A stretch of 64,000 bases of DNA, taken from NCBI RefSeq assembly GCF_003261175.1, contig NZ_QLNP01000068.1, forward strand, positions 18,227 through 82,226, written 5' to 3'. Numbering within the stretch: position 1 is the first letter of the stretch; each line of letters opens with the position of its first letter. Shown piece after piece: positions 45,801 to 54,143 of the stretch. The position numbers and the translations under genes are program-made. This DNA is from Arthrobacter globiformis (GTDB taxonomy: Bacteria > Actinomycetota > Actinomycetes > Actinomycetales > Micrococcaceae). The notes beneath the pieces are model-generated. The model was not told where the DNA came from, made no database searches, and saw nothing but the letters and a program-made list of their open reading frames with translations.

Positions 45801-46622
45801 GTGCAAGTAGTCAGCATCAGCAGCCTCAAGGGCGGTGTCGGCAAGACATCCGTTACAACCGGACTGGCGTCTGCGGCACTGGCCGCAGGCATCCCAACCC
45901 TCGTAGTGGACCTCGATCCCCATGCCGACGCCAGCACAGCCCTCGGCGTGCAGCCCAGCGACAAGCTGGACATCGGCAGGATGCTGAAGAATCCGCGCAA
46001 GGCCAAGATCGCCGAGAACGTCGTGCCCAGCGGCTGGATCAGCCGGGCAGCCGTCAACGGTTCCGGTCCGGCGGTGCTCGATGTCGCCGTCGGGTCCGCG
46101 TACACCGGTATCTACGACCGGCCGGACCTCGGCAAGCGCGATTTGCGCAGGCTGTCCGCGGTGCTGTCCGGCGCGGATGCCTATGAACTCGTCCTGGTGG
46201 ACTGCCCGCCGTCCCTGAACGGCCTGACCCGCATGGCCTGGTCGGCCAGCAACAAGGTGGCGCTGGTGGCCGAGCCCGGGCTCTTCTCCGTGGCCGGCAC
46301 TGAGCGCACCATGCGGGCCATCCAGCTTTTCCGGCAGGAATTCGCGCCGAACCTGTCCCCCGCCGGCATCGTGGCCAACCGCGTGCGCTCCGGATCCTCC
46401 GAGCACGCGTTCCGGCTTGCCGAAATGCAGGCCATGTTCGGCGACCTCCTGCTGGCTCCGCACATCCCGGAACAGGCCAACTGGCAGCAGATCCAGGGTG
46501 CGGCGCACTCCGTCCACCACTGGCCCGGGGACTCCGCGAAGACCGCGGCCGGCCTCTACGACACGCTGCTGGGAAATCTCCTCGCCAGCAACAAGACCAG
46601 CCGCAGCCGCAGCGCCCGGTAA
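45801..46622 (+). CDS. ParA-family ATPase
   Basis: 273-residue soluble deviant-Walker ATPase. Walker A is LKGGVGKTS (9-17), the switch I region is DLDPHADAST, and Walker B is LVLVDCPPSLNGL. It lacks the N-terminal extension of the chromosomal ParA at 58054 and has no adjacent parB. The GTG at 45801 (MQVVSISS) is preferred to an in-frame TTG 12 bases upstream. A very similar gene precedes the resR-like gene in related Micrococcaceae as far as I recall; the role is unknown, possibly positioning of a cell-pole or division component. Confidence 0.85.
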   Translation: MQVVSISSLKGGVGKTSVTTGLASAALAAGIPTLVVDLDPHADASTALGVQPSDKLDIGRMLKNPRKAKIAENVVPSGWISRAAVNGSGPAVLDVAVGSAYTGIYDRPDLGKRDLRRLSAVLSGADAYELVLVDCPPSLNGLTRMAWSASNKVALVAEPGLFSVAGTERTMRAIQLFRQEFAPNLSPAGIVANRVRSGSSEHAFRLAEMQAMFGDLLLAPHIPEQANWQQIQGAAHSVHHWPGDSAKTAAGLYDTLLGNLLASNKTSRSRSAR

Positions 46623-46658
46623 GCGCGGCCCCGGTTACCGGGCCCTGCCGCATGCAGA

Positions 46659-46688
46659 AGGCCGCCTCCCCGACGGGAGGCGGCCTTT
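46659..46688. terminator. Bidirectional terminator between parA-like and resR-like genes
   Basis: Perfect 13-bp stem (46659-46671 with 46676-46688), loop CGAC, followed by TT on the plus side and by TTCTGC on the minus side, between convergent genes. Confidence 0.85.
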
Positions 46689-46712
46689 TGCGTATTCTCG
46701 TGGCTGGCGCCG

Positions 46713-47309
46713 CTAGCCGATCTTGCGGGCCGCGCGGCGCTTGCTGAGTTCGTCGTCCGGGAACGTCTGTTCGCCGGCATGCTCGCTGGGCAGCGAGGCG
46801 AGGCTCCCCTCGACTTCGCGCCACACGCGGCCCACGGCGATGCCGAACACGCCCTGGCCGCCCTGCACGAGATCGATAACCTCGTCCGCGGAGGTGCATT
46901 CGTAGACGCTGGCGCCGTCGCTCATGAGGGTGATCTGGGCCAGGTCCTCGACACCCCGTTCACGGAGGTGCTCCACGGCACTGCGGATCTGCTGCAGCGA
47001 TACGCCGGTGTCCAGCAGCCGCTTGACGACTTTCAGGACCAGGATGTCGCGGAACCCATACAGCCGCTGGGAACCGGAGCCGGCTGCGCCACGGACTGCA
47101 GGCTCCACCAGGCCGGTGCGGGCCCAGTAGTCGAGCTGCCGGTAGGTGATGCCGGCGGCCTTGCAGGCAGTGGGGCCGCGGTAGCCGGCGTCCTCATCCA
47201 GAACCGGGAGATCCTCAGTGAAGAGAAGGCCCTGAGCACCGCTTGCGGGCACGGCAACGCCGGCCGTCGAGGGTTGCTTCAGCTCGCCTGCTTCGCCTTT
47301 CGGACTCAC
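46713..47309 (-). CDS. MerR-family regulator, Rv1830/ResR-like
   Basis: 198 residues. The MerR winged helix starts near YRGPTACKAAGITYRQLDYW (about 43-62) and contains RTGLVEP and SQRLYGFRDILVLKVVKRLLD. A C-terminal helix and effector-less tail follow. The GTG at 47309 is set by AAGGAGG six bases upstream. Position after a bifunctional nuclease, FtsR, GarA and GcvH matches Rv1830, which in mycobacteria influences growth and division genes. The 252-base upstream region carries AACCTT-type repeats that are candidate sites for it or for FtsR. Confidence 0.9.
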   Translation of the reverse strand: MSPKGEAGELKQPSTAGVAVPASGAQGLLFTEDLPVLDEDAGYRGPTACKAAGITYRQLDYWARTGLVEPAVRGAAGSGSQRLYGFRDILVLKVVKRLLDTGVSLQQIRSAVEHLRERGVEDLAQITLMSDGASVYECTSADEVIDLVQGGQGVFGIAVGRVWREVEGSLASLPSEHAGEQTFPDDELSKRRAARKIG

Positions 47310-47315
47310 GTGGAT

Positions 47316-47322
47316 CCTCCTT
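47316..47322 (-). promoter_or_regulatory. Ribosome binding site deciding the resR-like start
   Basis: AAGGAGG on the minus strand, 6 bases before GTG 47309. Longer in-frame starts at 47327 and 47483 lack such a site. Confidence 0.75.
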
Positions 47323-47460
47323 GTCATGAGCTCCCCTGGGGAAGTTGCCGCAACAGCTGCTACGCGCATGAAGTCCGGATGAAATTCACGCTTGTAATTC
47401 GGCCGGAGTAGCACTTTCCAGTGTGACTTGCGCCGCTGTCGTATGCAATGGGAACTTGGT

Positions 47461-47563
47461 ACCTTCGACGTTAGGCCTGCCATGGCCCAAGGTCAAAGAC
47501 GTTCGCATGATTGGTCGGGCGTGTCGAAAGTTTCAGCCTTAACTTTAACCTTAACGTGACCTT
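47461..47563. promoter_or_regulatory. AACCTT-type repeats upstream of the resR-like gene
   Basis: ACCTTCGAC at 47461-47469, and AACTTT-AACCTT-AACGTG-ACCTT in direct hexamer register at 47541-47563. The 9-mer AACCTTAAC (47547-47555) also occurs upstream of ftsZ (9162-9170). These are candidate MerR-type binding sites. Confidence 0.45.
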
Positions 47564-48068
47564 AGCCGTCGAAATCCTCGGGCTCGACGTCGTCAAGGAA
47601 CTCCCGGAACCTGCGCAGCTCGCGCTCTTCCTCCACGGTGGGAGGGCCGGGCTCCGTGTCCTCGCCCTCATCGTGCTCGGTGATGCGCACGCCGGCCTCG
47701 TCCATGACGGAGTCAGCGCACCAGATCCGGCATTTGGCGCGCAGCGCGATGGCCAGGGCGTCGGATGCCCTGGAGCTCACAGTGGCCCCGTTGTCGAACT
47801 GCAGCTGGCCGTAAAAGATGTTGTCCTCCACGGCCACGATGTTCACGCTGACCACGGAATGGCCAAGCGTCTCCACCACGTCCACGAGCAGGTCGTGGGT
47901 CATGGGCCGGGGCGGCACCACGCCCTGCTGTGCCAGCGCGATGGCGCTTGCCTCGGGCGTCCCGATCCAGATGGGAACGTGCCGTTCCCCGTGCATCTCG
48001 CGGAGCAGGACCAGGGGCTGGTTTGAGGGCAATTCGATGCGGACGCCCACAATCTCGACTTCGATCAT
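47562..48068 (-). CDS. Bifunctional nuclease family protein (DUF151)
   Basis: 168 residues with the BFN fold: MIEVEIVGVRIE at the start, then LREMHGERHVPIWIGTPEA with the conserved GxxEA segment, and SSRASDALAIALR. The C-terminal 40 residues are acidic. Plant BFN proteins show RNase and DNase activity; bacterial roles are less clear. The gene is Rv1829-like and its ATG overlaps the ftsR stop by one base (TGATG), so it is translationally coupled. Confidence 0.92.
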   Translation of the reverse strand: MIEVEIVGVRIELPSNQPLVLLREMHGERHVPIWIGTPEASAIALAQQGVVPPRPMTHDLLVDVVETLGHSVVSVNIVAVEDNIFYGQLQFDNGATVSSRASDALAIALRAKCRIWCADSVMDEAGVRITEHDEGEDTEPGPPTVEEERELRRFREFLDDVEPEDFDG

Positions 48069-48790
48069 CAGATTTCCATCCGCGAGATACGGTCCTGGAC
48101 AAGGGCCCGGTGCAGGGTGAGGCAGAGGTCGCTGATTTCCCTGGCGGCTTCCGCCGCGCGGGCCTGTGAGGCGGCGTCCCTGCGTGAGGTCAGGGTGGCC
48201 ACAGCGCGTTCCACGAGTCCGAACTCGCGCTCCGCGGCAGCCTGGAAGGGGCGGAGGTGCCGGGGCTCCAGGCCGTGGCTCTCCAACTGGACGCAGGCAC
48301 GGGCCACCTGGAGGGCGTGCTCGTCGAATTTGCCGTCCGTGTGCCCGATGAGTCCGAAGCTGAGGAGGGACTGCAGAAGCGGCACGCTGGCCCCCGACTC
48401 CGCGCGCAGCTGCTCCTCGCTGAGCCTGCGCGCCTTGTTCTGCAGTTCCGCGGCGAGCTCGTCAGAGACGATCCGCGGGGACACCGTGACTCCGGGCGGG
48501 AGGTTCTCGGGCCGCTCGCCCCGGTCGATGGCGTCGAGGTAATCCTTAATGACCTTGAGCGGCAGATACTGGTCGCGCTGAAGCGACAGGACGAAGCGCA
48601 GCCGTTCGACGTCGCTGTCCGAGTACTGCCGGTAGCCCGCGGGTGTACGCCGGGGGTTGATGAGCCCTTTTTCCTCAAGGAACCTGATTTTCGACGCCGT
48701 CATGCTCGGAAAGTCGTCGCTCAACTGAGCGAGCACTTCCCCGATGTTCAGGACCAGTGGTCCCCGGCGCTCCGGTTGTGCCATTGCCAC
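48068..48790 (-). CDS. ftsR: MerR-family division regulator FtsR
   Basis: 240 residues. The MerR winged helix occupies about 13-85 (IGEVLAQL, MTASKIRFLEEKGLI, TPAGYRQYSDSDVERL). A helical dimerisation and effector domain follows, ending RMEI. It matches C. glutamicum FtsR (cg1631) and Rv1828 by sequence and by its place next to garA/odhI. FtsR controls ftsZ expression, morphology and segregation in C. glutamicum. The start is GTG 48790; the ATG at 48784 is an alternative. Candidate sites lie upstream of ftsZ and parA in this window. Confidence 0.92.
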   Translation of the reverse strand: MAMAQPERRGPLVLNIGEVLAQLSDDFPSMTASKIRFLEEKGLINPRRTPAGYRQYSDSDVERLRFVLSLQRDQYLPLKVIKDYLDAIDRGERPENLPPGVTVSPRIVSDELAAELQNKARRLSEEQLRAESGASVPLLQSLLSFGLIGHTDGKFDEHALQVARACVQLESHGLEPRHLRPFQAAAEREFGLVERAVATLTSRRDAASQARAAEAAREISDLCLTLHRALVQDRISRMEI

Positions 48791-48806
48791 AGGCAGCCGC
48801 TCCGAA

Positions 48807-49283
48807 TCAGACGCGTCCTGCTGCGCGGGCAGGGCTCAGGTAGAAGGTGAGGCGGAACTTGCCAATCTGGACTTCGTTTCCTGACCTCAGTTCCACGCTG
48901 TCCACGCGGTCATGGTTGACATAGGTGCCGTTCAGGCTTCCGGTGTCCACCACCTCGAAGCTCCGCGGTGTGCGCCGGAACTCGACGTGGCGGCGGGAGA
49001 CCGTCACGTCGTCGAGGAAAATGTCAGCATCCGGGTGCCGCCCGGCCGTGGTGACATCGGAGTCAAGAAGGAAACGGGCACCCGAGTTCGGCCCGCTGTG
49101 GGCCACGAGCAGGGCCGAGCCGGAGGGCAGTGCCTCGACAGCAGAGCGTTCCTCCGGGGAGAGCTTGGGTACGATCGTCGGCTCGTCATGAACCGGAGTG
49201 AGGTTGATCGAGGTGGTTTCCGAGGCCCTGCCCGCACCTGTGCCGTAATCGCCGCTGGTGTGGTTCTGTTCGCCGCCAACCAT
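48807..49283 (-). CDS. garA: FHA-domain metabolic switch protein GarA/OdhI
   Basis: 158 residues. The N-terminal phosphorylation motif is SETTS (Glu22-Ser25), identical in core to GarA/OdhI. The FHA domain at about 75-150 has GRHPDADIFLDDVTVSRRH and GSLNGTYVN. When unphosphorylated, GarA inhibits 2-oxoglutarate dehydrogenase and adjusts glutamate metabolism; phosphorylation by PknB or PknG at ETTS closes the FHA domain on itself. The PASTA kinase at 30371 is a likely modifier. ATG start at 49283 with AGGAGG. Confidence 0.95.
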   Translation of the reverse strand: MVGGEQNHTSGDYGTGAGRASETTSINLTPVHDEPTIVPKLSPEERSAVEALPSGSALLVAHSGPNSGARFLLDSDVTTAGRHPDADIFLDDVTVSRRHVEFRRTPRSFEVVDTGSLNGTYVNHDRVDSVELRSGNEVQIGKFRLTFYLSPARAAGRV

Positions 49284-49429
49284 GGATTCCTCCTCATTCG
49301 TTGCAGATGTCCCCCTGCAATCAACGCGTACCGTCCGGAACTGCCTGGCAGCTCCGATATGCCGCCCGCCGTCCGGCCGCAGGACTCCATGGCTGGACTC
49401 CGGTGGCCGGGCAGCGGGACCGGTTAGCT

Positions 49430-49816
49430 TTAGCCTACCTGTTGTTCGTACTCCGATGCACTGAGCAGGGAATCCACTGCATCAGGTTCGGCCAGCTTGA
49501 CTTCAATGAGCCAGCCGTCCCCGTACGGATCGGAGTTAATGAGCGCGGAATCGCCGTCGAGTGCCTCGTTACGGGCCACGATCTCGCCGGAGACAGGCGC
49601 ATAAATGTCGCTGACGCTCTTCGTGGACTCAACCTCGCCGACGACGTCGTTTGCCTTAACAGTGGTGCCCACTTCGGGCATCTGGGCGTAGACGACATCC
49701 CCGAGGGCGTCCTGTGCGAAGTCGGTGATCCCCACGCGGACAACACCATCGGCGTTCGGTGCGGTCACCCATTCGTGTTCGGCGGTGTAGGACAGATCAG
49801 AGGGAATGTTGCTCAT
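49430..49816 (-). CDS. gcvH: Glycine cleavage system H protein
   Basis: Lipoyl carrier of the glycine decarboxylase complex; 128 residues. The lipoylated lysine fits Lys66 in VESTKSVSD. The flanking pattern HEWV, GITDFAQDALGD and NSDPYGDGWLIEV is typical. No gcvT or gcvP gene is adjacent; the order gcvH-garA-ftsR is the actinobacterial arrangement (Rv1826-Rv1828). ATG start at 49816 with AAAGG. The upstream 154 bases are shared with the divergent DNA glycosylase gene. Confidence 0.95.
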   Translation of the reverse strand: MSNIPSDLSYTAEHEWVTAPNADGVVRVGITDFAQDALGDVVYAQMPEVGTTVKANDVVGEVESTKSVSDIYAPVSGEIVARNEALDGDSALINSDPYGDGWLIEVKLAEPDAVDSLLSASEYEQQVG

Positions 49817-49970
49817 CAGGGGCCTTTCATCGGGTCAATCACCAATGTCAACGGAGGCGTAGGGAACAGCCACCGGTTGAAAGTATATGCACAACTCCCT
49901 GGCCGCCGGACGGGCCATTAAGCCTGCGGGAACCGCCCAATCCGGCATCCCGTGTGGCAAAGTGGGTGCC

Positions 49971-50843
49971 ATGCCGGAACTACCCGAGGTGGCCGCACTG
50001 AGCACGTTCCTCGACACACGGCTGCGCGGCGCGGTGCTGGAGAAGATGCAGATTCTGTCCGTGGCGGTCCTCAAGACGGCCGACCCGCCCTACACGGCGC
50101 TGGCAGGCCGTGCTATCACCGGAGTGGAGCGGTTCGGGAAATTCGTCAGCATCGACGCGGACGGCCTGTATCTCGTCTTTCATCTCGCCAGGGCCGGCTG
50201 GGTCCGTTACACCGAAAATCCCTCGCCCGATCCGCTCCGGCCCGGCAAGGGTCCCATCGCAGCCCGGCTGCACCTTGCGGGCAGCGACGGCGGGAAGGTG
50301 GGCGTCGACCTGACCGAGGCCGGCACCAAGAAGGGCCTGGCAATCTACGTGGTGTCAAAGCCCGGCGACGTTCCCGGCATTGCGGACCTCGGGCCCGATC
50401 CGTTCGCCCCGGCCTTCAGCCGGGAGATGTTCGCCGAGATCCTCGCCGGGCACGCGCACCAGATCAAGGGCGTGCTGCGGAGCCAGAGTGTCATAGCCGG
50501 CATCGGAAACGCGTACAGCGACGAAATCCTGCACGCAGCGAAGATTTCCCCGTTCGCCATGGCCAATTCCTTGGAGCCGGCGAAGGTCGGGACCCTGTTC
50601 GACGCCATCCACACCGTCCTGGGAGCCGCAGTAACCCAGGCCCAGGGAAAGGCGCCCGCGGACCTCAAGGATGCGAAACGGAGCGGCATGAATGTGCATG
50701 GCCGCGCCGGCCAGCCCTGCCCGGTATGCGGGGACACGGTCCGGGAGGTGTCATTCGCTGACACTGCCCTGCAGTACTGCCCGACCTGCCAGACAAACGG
50801 CAAGATCCTGGCCGACCGCAGAACGTCCCGTTTCCTCAAGTAG
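49971..50843 (+). CDS. Fpg/Nei-family DNA glycosylase
   Basis: Base-excision repair glycosylase/AP lyase of 290 residues. The catalytic N-terminal Pro2 and Glu3 are in MPELPEV. A helix-two-turn-helix segment IAGIGNAYSDEIL follows, and the C-terminal zinc finger has Cys250, Cys253, Cys270 and Cys273. After initiator-Met removal, Pro2 acts as the Schiff-base nucleophile. The ATG at 49971 is required by that chemistry; an upstream in-frame ATG would bury Pro2. Whether the main substrate is 8-oxoguanine (Fpg) or oxidised pyrimidines (Nei) is open. Confidence 0.93.
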   Translation: MPELPEVAALSTFLDTRLRGAVLEKMQILSVAVLKTADPPYTALAGRAITGVERFGKFVSIDADGLYLVFHLARAGWVRYTENPSPDPLRPGKGPIAARLHLAGSDGGKVGVDLTEAGTKKGLAIYVVSKPGDVPGIADLGPDPFAPAFSREMFAEILAGHAHQIKGVLRSQSVIAGIGNAYSDEILHAAKISPFAMANSLEPAKVGTLFDAIHTVLGAAVTQAQGKAPADLKDAKRSGMNVHGRAGQPCPVCGDTVREVSFADTALQYCPTCQTNGKILADRRTSRFLK

Positions 50844-50900
50844 CACGGCCTCAGGTAGCGCCTGCCGCTCAGACACGTGCCGCCGTCGAACGGGCAACAA

Positions 50901-50936
50901 AAAACCCCGCCAACCCTGTTGGGTTGGCGGGGTTTT
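50901..50936. terminator. Bidirectional terminator between the glycosylase gene and tRNA-Pro
   Basis: Perfect 16-bp stem (50901-50916 with 50921-50936), loop TGTT, with A and T runs at its base on both strands. Confidence 0.9.
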
Positions 50937-50943
50937 CATGCGG

Positions 50944-51017
<74 letters not shown>

Positions 51018-51156
51018 TCAGTTCCGCCGTTCTCCGCCAGATGAATCTTCCGAAGAATTTCACCTAAGCAGTCCGGCCGAACCACCTAGAAGAGCTTACA
51101 CGATTCCGGCGGGTGCCAGTGACACTTTCCGGTATTCGCAGCCCGGTGTGGCGTAA

Positions 51157-52707
51157 TTAACGCTTCTTGCCGCGCTTTTCACGAACCCGCATGCTGACTT
51201 CGATGGGCGTTCCCTCGAAGCCGAAGGTTTCCCGCAGGCGGCGGGTGATGAACCGGCGGTAGCCCGGGTCCAGGAATCCCGTAGTGAACAGGACGAACTT
51301 CGGCGGCCGGCTGGAGGCCTGCGTGCCGAACAGGATGCGGGGCTGCTTGCCGCCGCGGACCGGGTGCGGGTGCGCCGCCACCAGTTCGCCCAAGAAGGCG
51401 TTGAGCCGTCCGGTCGGAATGCGCCTGTCCCAGTTTTCCAGCGCCAGCTCCAGCGCCGGCACCAGGCGGTCCTTGTGCCAGCCCGTCTTGGCGGAGATGT
51501 TGACGCGCGGCGCCCACTCCACGTGCGCCAGGTCCTGCTCGATTTCGCGTTCCAGGTACCGGCGCCGTTCGTCGTCCAGAAGGTCCCACTTGTTGAAAGC
51601 GAGCACCAGGGCACGCCCCGACTCAATGGCCAGCTGCAGGATGCGGACATCCTGTTCGCTGAGCACCTCGTCAACCGCCAGGAGAACGACGGCGACCTCC
51701 GCCTTTTCCAGCGCACTCTGGGTCCGGAGCGAGGCGTAGAAGTCGGCGCCCTGCGCCATGTGCTGGCGACGGCGGATGCCGGCGGTGTCCACGAAGCGCC
51801 AGGTTTGGCCGCCGAGCTCGATGAATTCGTCGACCGGGTCGCGGGTGGTGCCGGCAGTGTTGTCCACCACCACGCGCTCGGAGCCGGCAAGCTTGTTCAG
51901 GAGGGAGGACTTGCCGACGTTGGGGCGTCCGATCAGGGCGATCCGGCGCGGACCGCCGGAGCGTTCGATGCCTTCAACGGTGGAGAACTCCGGCAGGGTG
52001 TCCATGACGTGGTCCAGCAGGTCGGCGACGCCGCGGCCGTGCAGCGCGGAGACGGGGTACGGCTCACCGAAGCCCAGGCCCCACAGGACTGCGGAGTCGG
52101 CTTCCTGCACGAAGTCGTCCACCTTGTTGGCCACGAGGATGACAGGCTTCTTGCTCCGCCGGAGCATCTTCACGACGGCCTCGTCCGTGGCGGTTGCGCC
52201 CACTGCCGAGTCGACGACGAACAGCACTGCGTCAGCCAGCTCCACTGCCATTTCGGCCTGCTCGGCCACCCGGGCATGGATGCCGCGGGCATCGTGTTCC
52301 CAGCCGCCGGTATCCACCAGCGTGAAGTTCCGGCCGTTCCAGTTCGCGGAGTACATCACGCGGTCGCGCGTCACGCCGGGGGTGTCCTCCACAACCGCCT
52401 CGCGGCGGCCCAGGATGCGGTTAACGAGGGTGGACTTGCCAACGTTCGGGCGGCCGATGATGGCGAGCACGGGGTCCAGCTTGAGCGGGCCCTCGAGATC
52501 GTCCTCGTCGTGCAGGCCGCTGAGGAGCGCGGCGTCTTCTTCGTCGAGTTCGTAGGCGTCCAGTCCGGCGCGGAGGGAAGCGGCGCGAAGCTCCGCCTCG
52601 TCGTCGTCCATGGCCGCCAGATGTTCAGCCACCTGGTCTGTGCCGGTGGGCGTGTATTCGTCTTCGCCGGCGCCGGAGTGGCCGGAAGTTTGAGTCGTAT
52701 CGCTCAT
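51157..52707 (-). CDS. der: Ribosome biogenesis GTPase Der (EngA)
   Basis: Double-GTPase for 50S assembly; 516 residues. The first G domain starts at GRPNVGKST (about 85-93), the second at a repeated GRPNVGKSS near 256-264. DTGG and DTAG switch motifs and a C-terminal KH-like domain with a basic GKKR end follow. An acidic extension of about 75 residues precedes G1, as in other actinobacteria. The stop lies 139 bases from tRNA-Pro. The gene is followed upstream by plsC, cmk and tyrA in one minus-strand run. Confidence 0.96.
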   Translation of the reverse strand: MSDTTQTSGHSGAGEDEYTPTGTDQVAEHLAAMDDDEAELRAASLRAGLDAYELDEEDAALLSGLHDEDDLEGPLKLDPVLAIIGRPNVGKSTLVNRILGRREAVVEDTPGVTRDRVMYSANWNGRNFTLVDTGGWEHDARGIHARVAEQAEMAVELADAVLFVVDSAVGATATDEAVVKMLRRSKKPVILVANKVDDFVQEADSAVLWGLGFGEPYPVSALHGRGVADLLDHVMDTLPEFSTVEGIERSGGPRRIALIGRPNVGKSSLLNKLAGSERVVVDNTAGTTRDPVDEFIELGGQTWRFVDTAGIRRRQHMAQGADFYASLRTQSALEKAEVAVVLLAVDEVLSEQDVRILQLAIESGRALVLAFNKWDLLDDERRRYLEREIEQDLAHVEWAPRVNISAKTGWHKDRLVPALELALENWDRRIPTGRLNAFLGELVAAHPHPVRGGKQPRILFGTQASSRPPKFVLFTTGFLDPGYRRFITRRLRETFGFEGTPIEVSMRVREKRGKKR

Positions 52708-52717
52708 TGCGCTTTCC

Positions 52718-53437
52718 TTAATGGTGGTCTGCCGGCGGTCCGGCTACTGCGGTGGGACGTTGGTGCGGATGATCCGCGGAGGGCAAGGACATCCCGCTGT
52801 GCCGGACGGTGTTCCGGACGTGCGCGGCGAGAGTGTCCCGGATTTCCGTAGCCGCCCTGTCCATTGAAGCACGCCCGGTTTCACCCGGTTTCCGGCCGAG
52901 CGCGAGGGGCTGGCCGAAGCTGACGTGCAGCTTGCGGCCGGGTTTCGGAATGCTGTCCAGGTGCTCGCCGCCCTGCCGCGTGCCGAGGATGGCCACCGGC
53001 ACCACAACTGCGTCCGAATTCAGGGCGAGCCATGCCACCCCGTTGCTGATGCCGGTTGCCGTGCCGCTCCCCCGGGTCCCCTCGGGCAGGATGCCGATGC
53101 AGCGCCCGGCGTCGAGCATGTCCTTGCTGAGCTGCAGGACCGAGCGGTCTCCCGCGCGGTCAACCGGAAGCTGGCCCGATGCCCTCAGCACGCGGCCGAG
53201 GAAGCCCTTGAACATCTCCTTTTTAACGAGAATGTGCATGGGCCGGGGCGAGGCACCGAACATGACGGGTCCGTCGAGGAAGCTGATGTGGTTTCCTGCG
53301 AAGATCACCGGCCCCGAGGCCGGAACGTTGGAGCGCCCGGTGACGGATGTGCGGTAGACGGCGTTGTTCAGGAACCGGCCAACGGGTCGGCTCCACGCCA
53401 TGGACCAGGCACCCGGAACAGTGGCCGAATCACTCAT
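52718..53437 (-). CDS. 1-acyl-sn-glycerol-3-phosphate acyltransferase (second PlsC family member)
   Basis: 239 residues. Block I NHISFLDG gives His50 and Asp55; block III is [11 protein letters not shown]. It ends in a His/Pro-rich polar tail. The ATG overlaps the cmk stop by 8 bases, and the gene sits 10 bases before der. The cmk-plsC-der order is common in actinobacteria. It differs enough from the copy at 34180 to suggest separate acyl-chain or position preference. Confidence 0.9.
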   Translation of the reverse strand: MSDSATVPGAWSMAWSRPVGRFLNNAVYRTSVTGRSNVPASGPVIFAGNHISFLDGPVMFGASPRPMHILVKKEMFKGFLGRVLRASGQLPVDRAGDRSVLQLSKDMLDAGRCIGILPEGTRGSGTATGISNGVAWLALNSDAVVVPVAILGTRQGGEHLDSIPKPGRKLHVSFGQPLALGRKPGETGRASMDRAATEIRDTLAAHVRNTVRHSGMSLPSADHPHQRPTAVAGPPADHH

Positions 53438-54143
53438 GGTTGATGACCTTGGTGACGATGCGCAGGGCCGCGGCGACGGTTTCCTCGAAATCCAGGTCGG
53501 ACGAATCCAGCGTCACCACACCGTCCGCCGCCTGCGTGAAGTTCACCACGGTGGAGTCCTTCGCGTCCCGCTGGGTCACCTGGGCGGCCAGTTGCTCGGC
53601 GCTTTGGGTTCCGCCGAGCTGGATACCACGGCGGCGGAGCCGGGCTTCCGCACTGGCGGTCAGGAGCATGCGCACCTGTGCACCGGGCACGACGACGGTG
53701 GTGATGTCCCGGCCCTCCACCACCATGCGGCGGTTGTGCTTTTCGATCAGGGCGCGCTGGCGGCGGATGAGTTCGGTCCGGGCCCCGAGCGTGGTGGCGA
53801 CGGCGCTGACGGCCGAGGAGATGCCCGGTTCCCTGATGGCGTCGGTGACGTCGGCACCGCCGACCCGCACAAACTCGCTGTGCGGGCTGGTGCTGATGTC
53901 CAGCGGCAGTTCTTCGGCCGCCAGTTCGACGGCAGTGGCGTCGGCAAGGTCCGTTCCGCGGTCAAGGCAGTACCAGGTGAGGGCCCGGTACATCGCACCG
54001 GTGTCCAGGTACGCGAGGCTCAGGCGGCGTGCCACTTCCTTGCTGACGCTGGATTTGCCCGAACCGGATGGCCCGTCGATGGCCACGACCAGCGGCCGGC
54101 CCAGCCGGAGGGCAGGCAAAGTGTCGATCAGTTCCTGTGTCAT
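53430..54143 (-). CDS. cmk: Cytidylate kinase
   Basis: Phosphorylates CMP and dCMP; 237 residues with the ATG at 54143. The P-loop GPSGSGKSS is at 24-32. DTGAMYRALTW and VVEGRDITTVV are the nucleotide-binding and lid motifs, and RRRGIQL lies in the lid. The ATG overlaps the tyrA stop as TAATG. An in-frame ATG at 54161 would add six residues (MAGTSV); neither has a strong ribosome binding site. Confidence 0.93.
   Translation of the reverse strand: MTQELIDTLPALRLGRPLVVAIDGPSGSGKSSVSKEVARRLSLAYLDTGAMYRALTWYCLDRGTDLADATAVELAAEELPLDISTSPHSEFVRVGGADVTDAIREPGISSAVSAVATTLGARTELIRRQRALIEKHNRRMVVEGRDITTVVVPGAQVRMLLTASAEARLRRRGIQLGGTQSAEQLAAQVTQRDAKDSTVVNFTQAADGVVTLDSSDLDFEETVAAALRIVTKVINHE

Noticed and set aside
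49817-49970. Possible glycine riboswitch upstream of gcvH
   Set aside because: The gap is short and shows neither the tandem aptamer helices nor their conserved junction bases.
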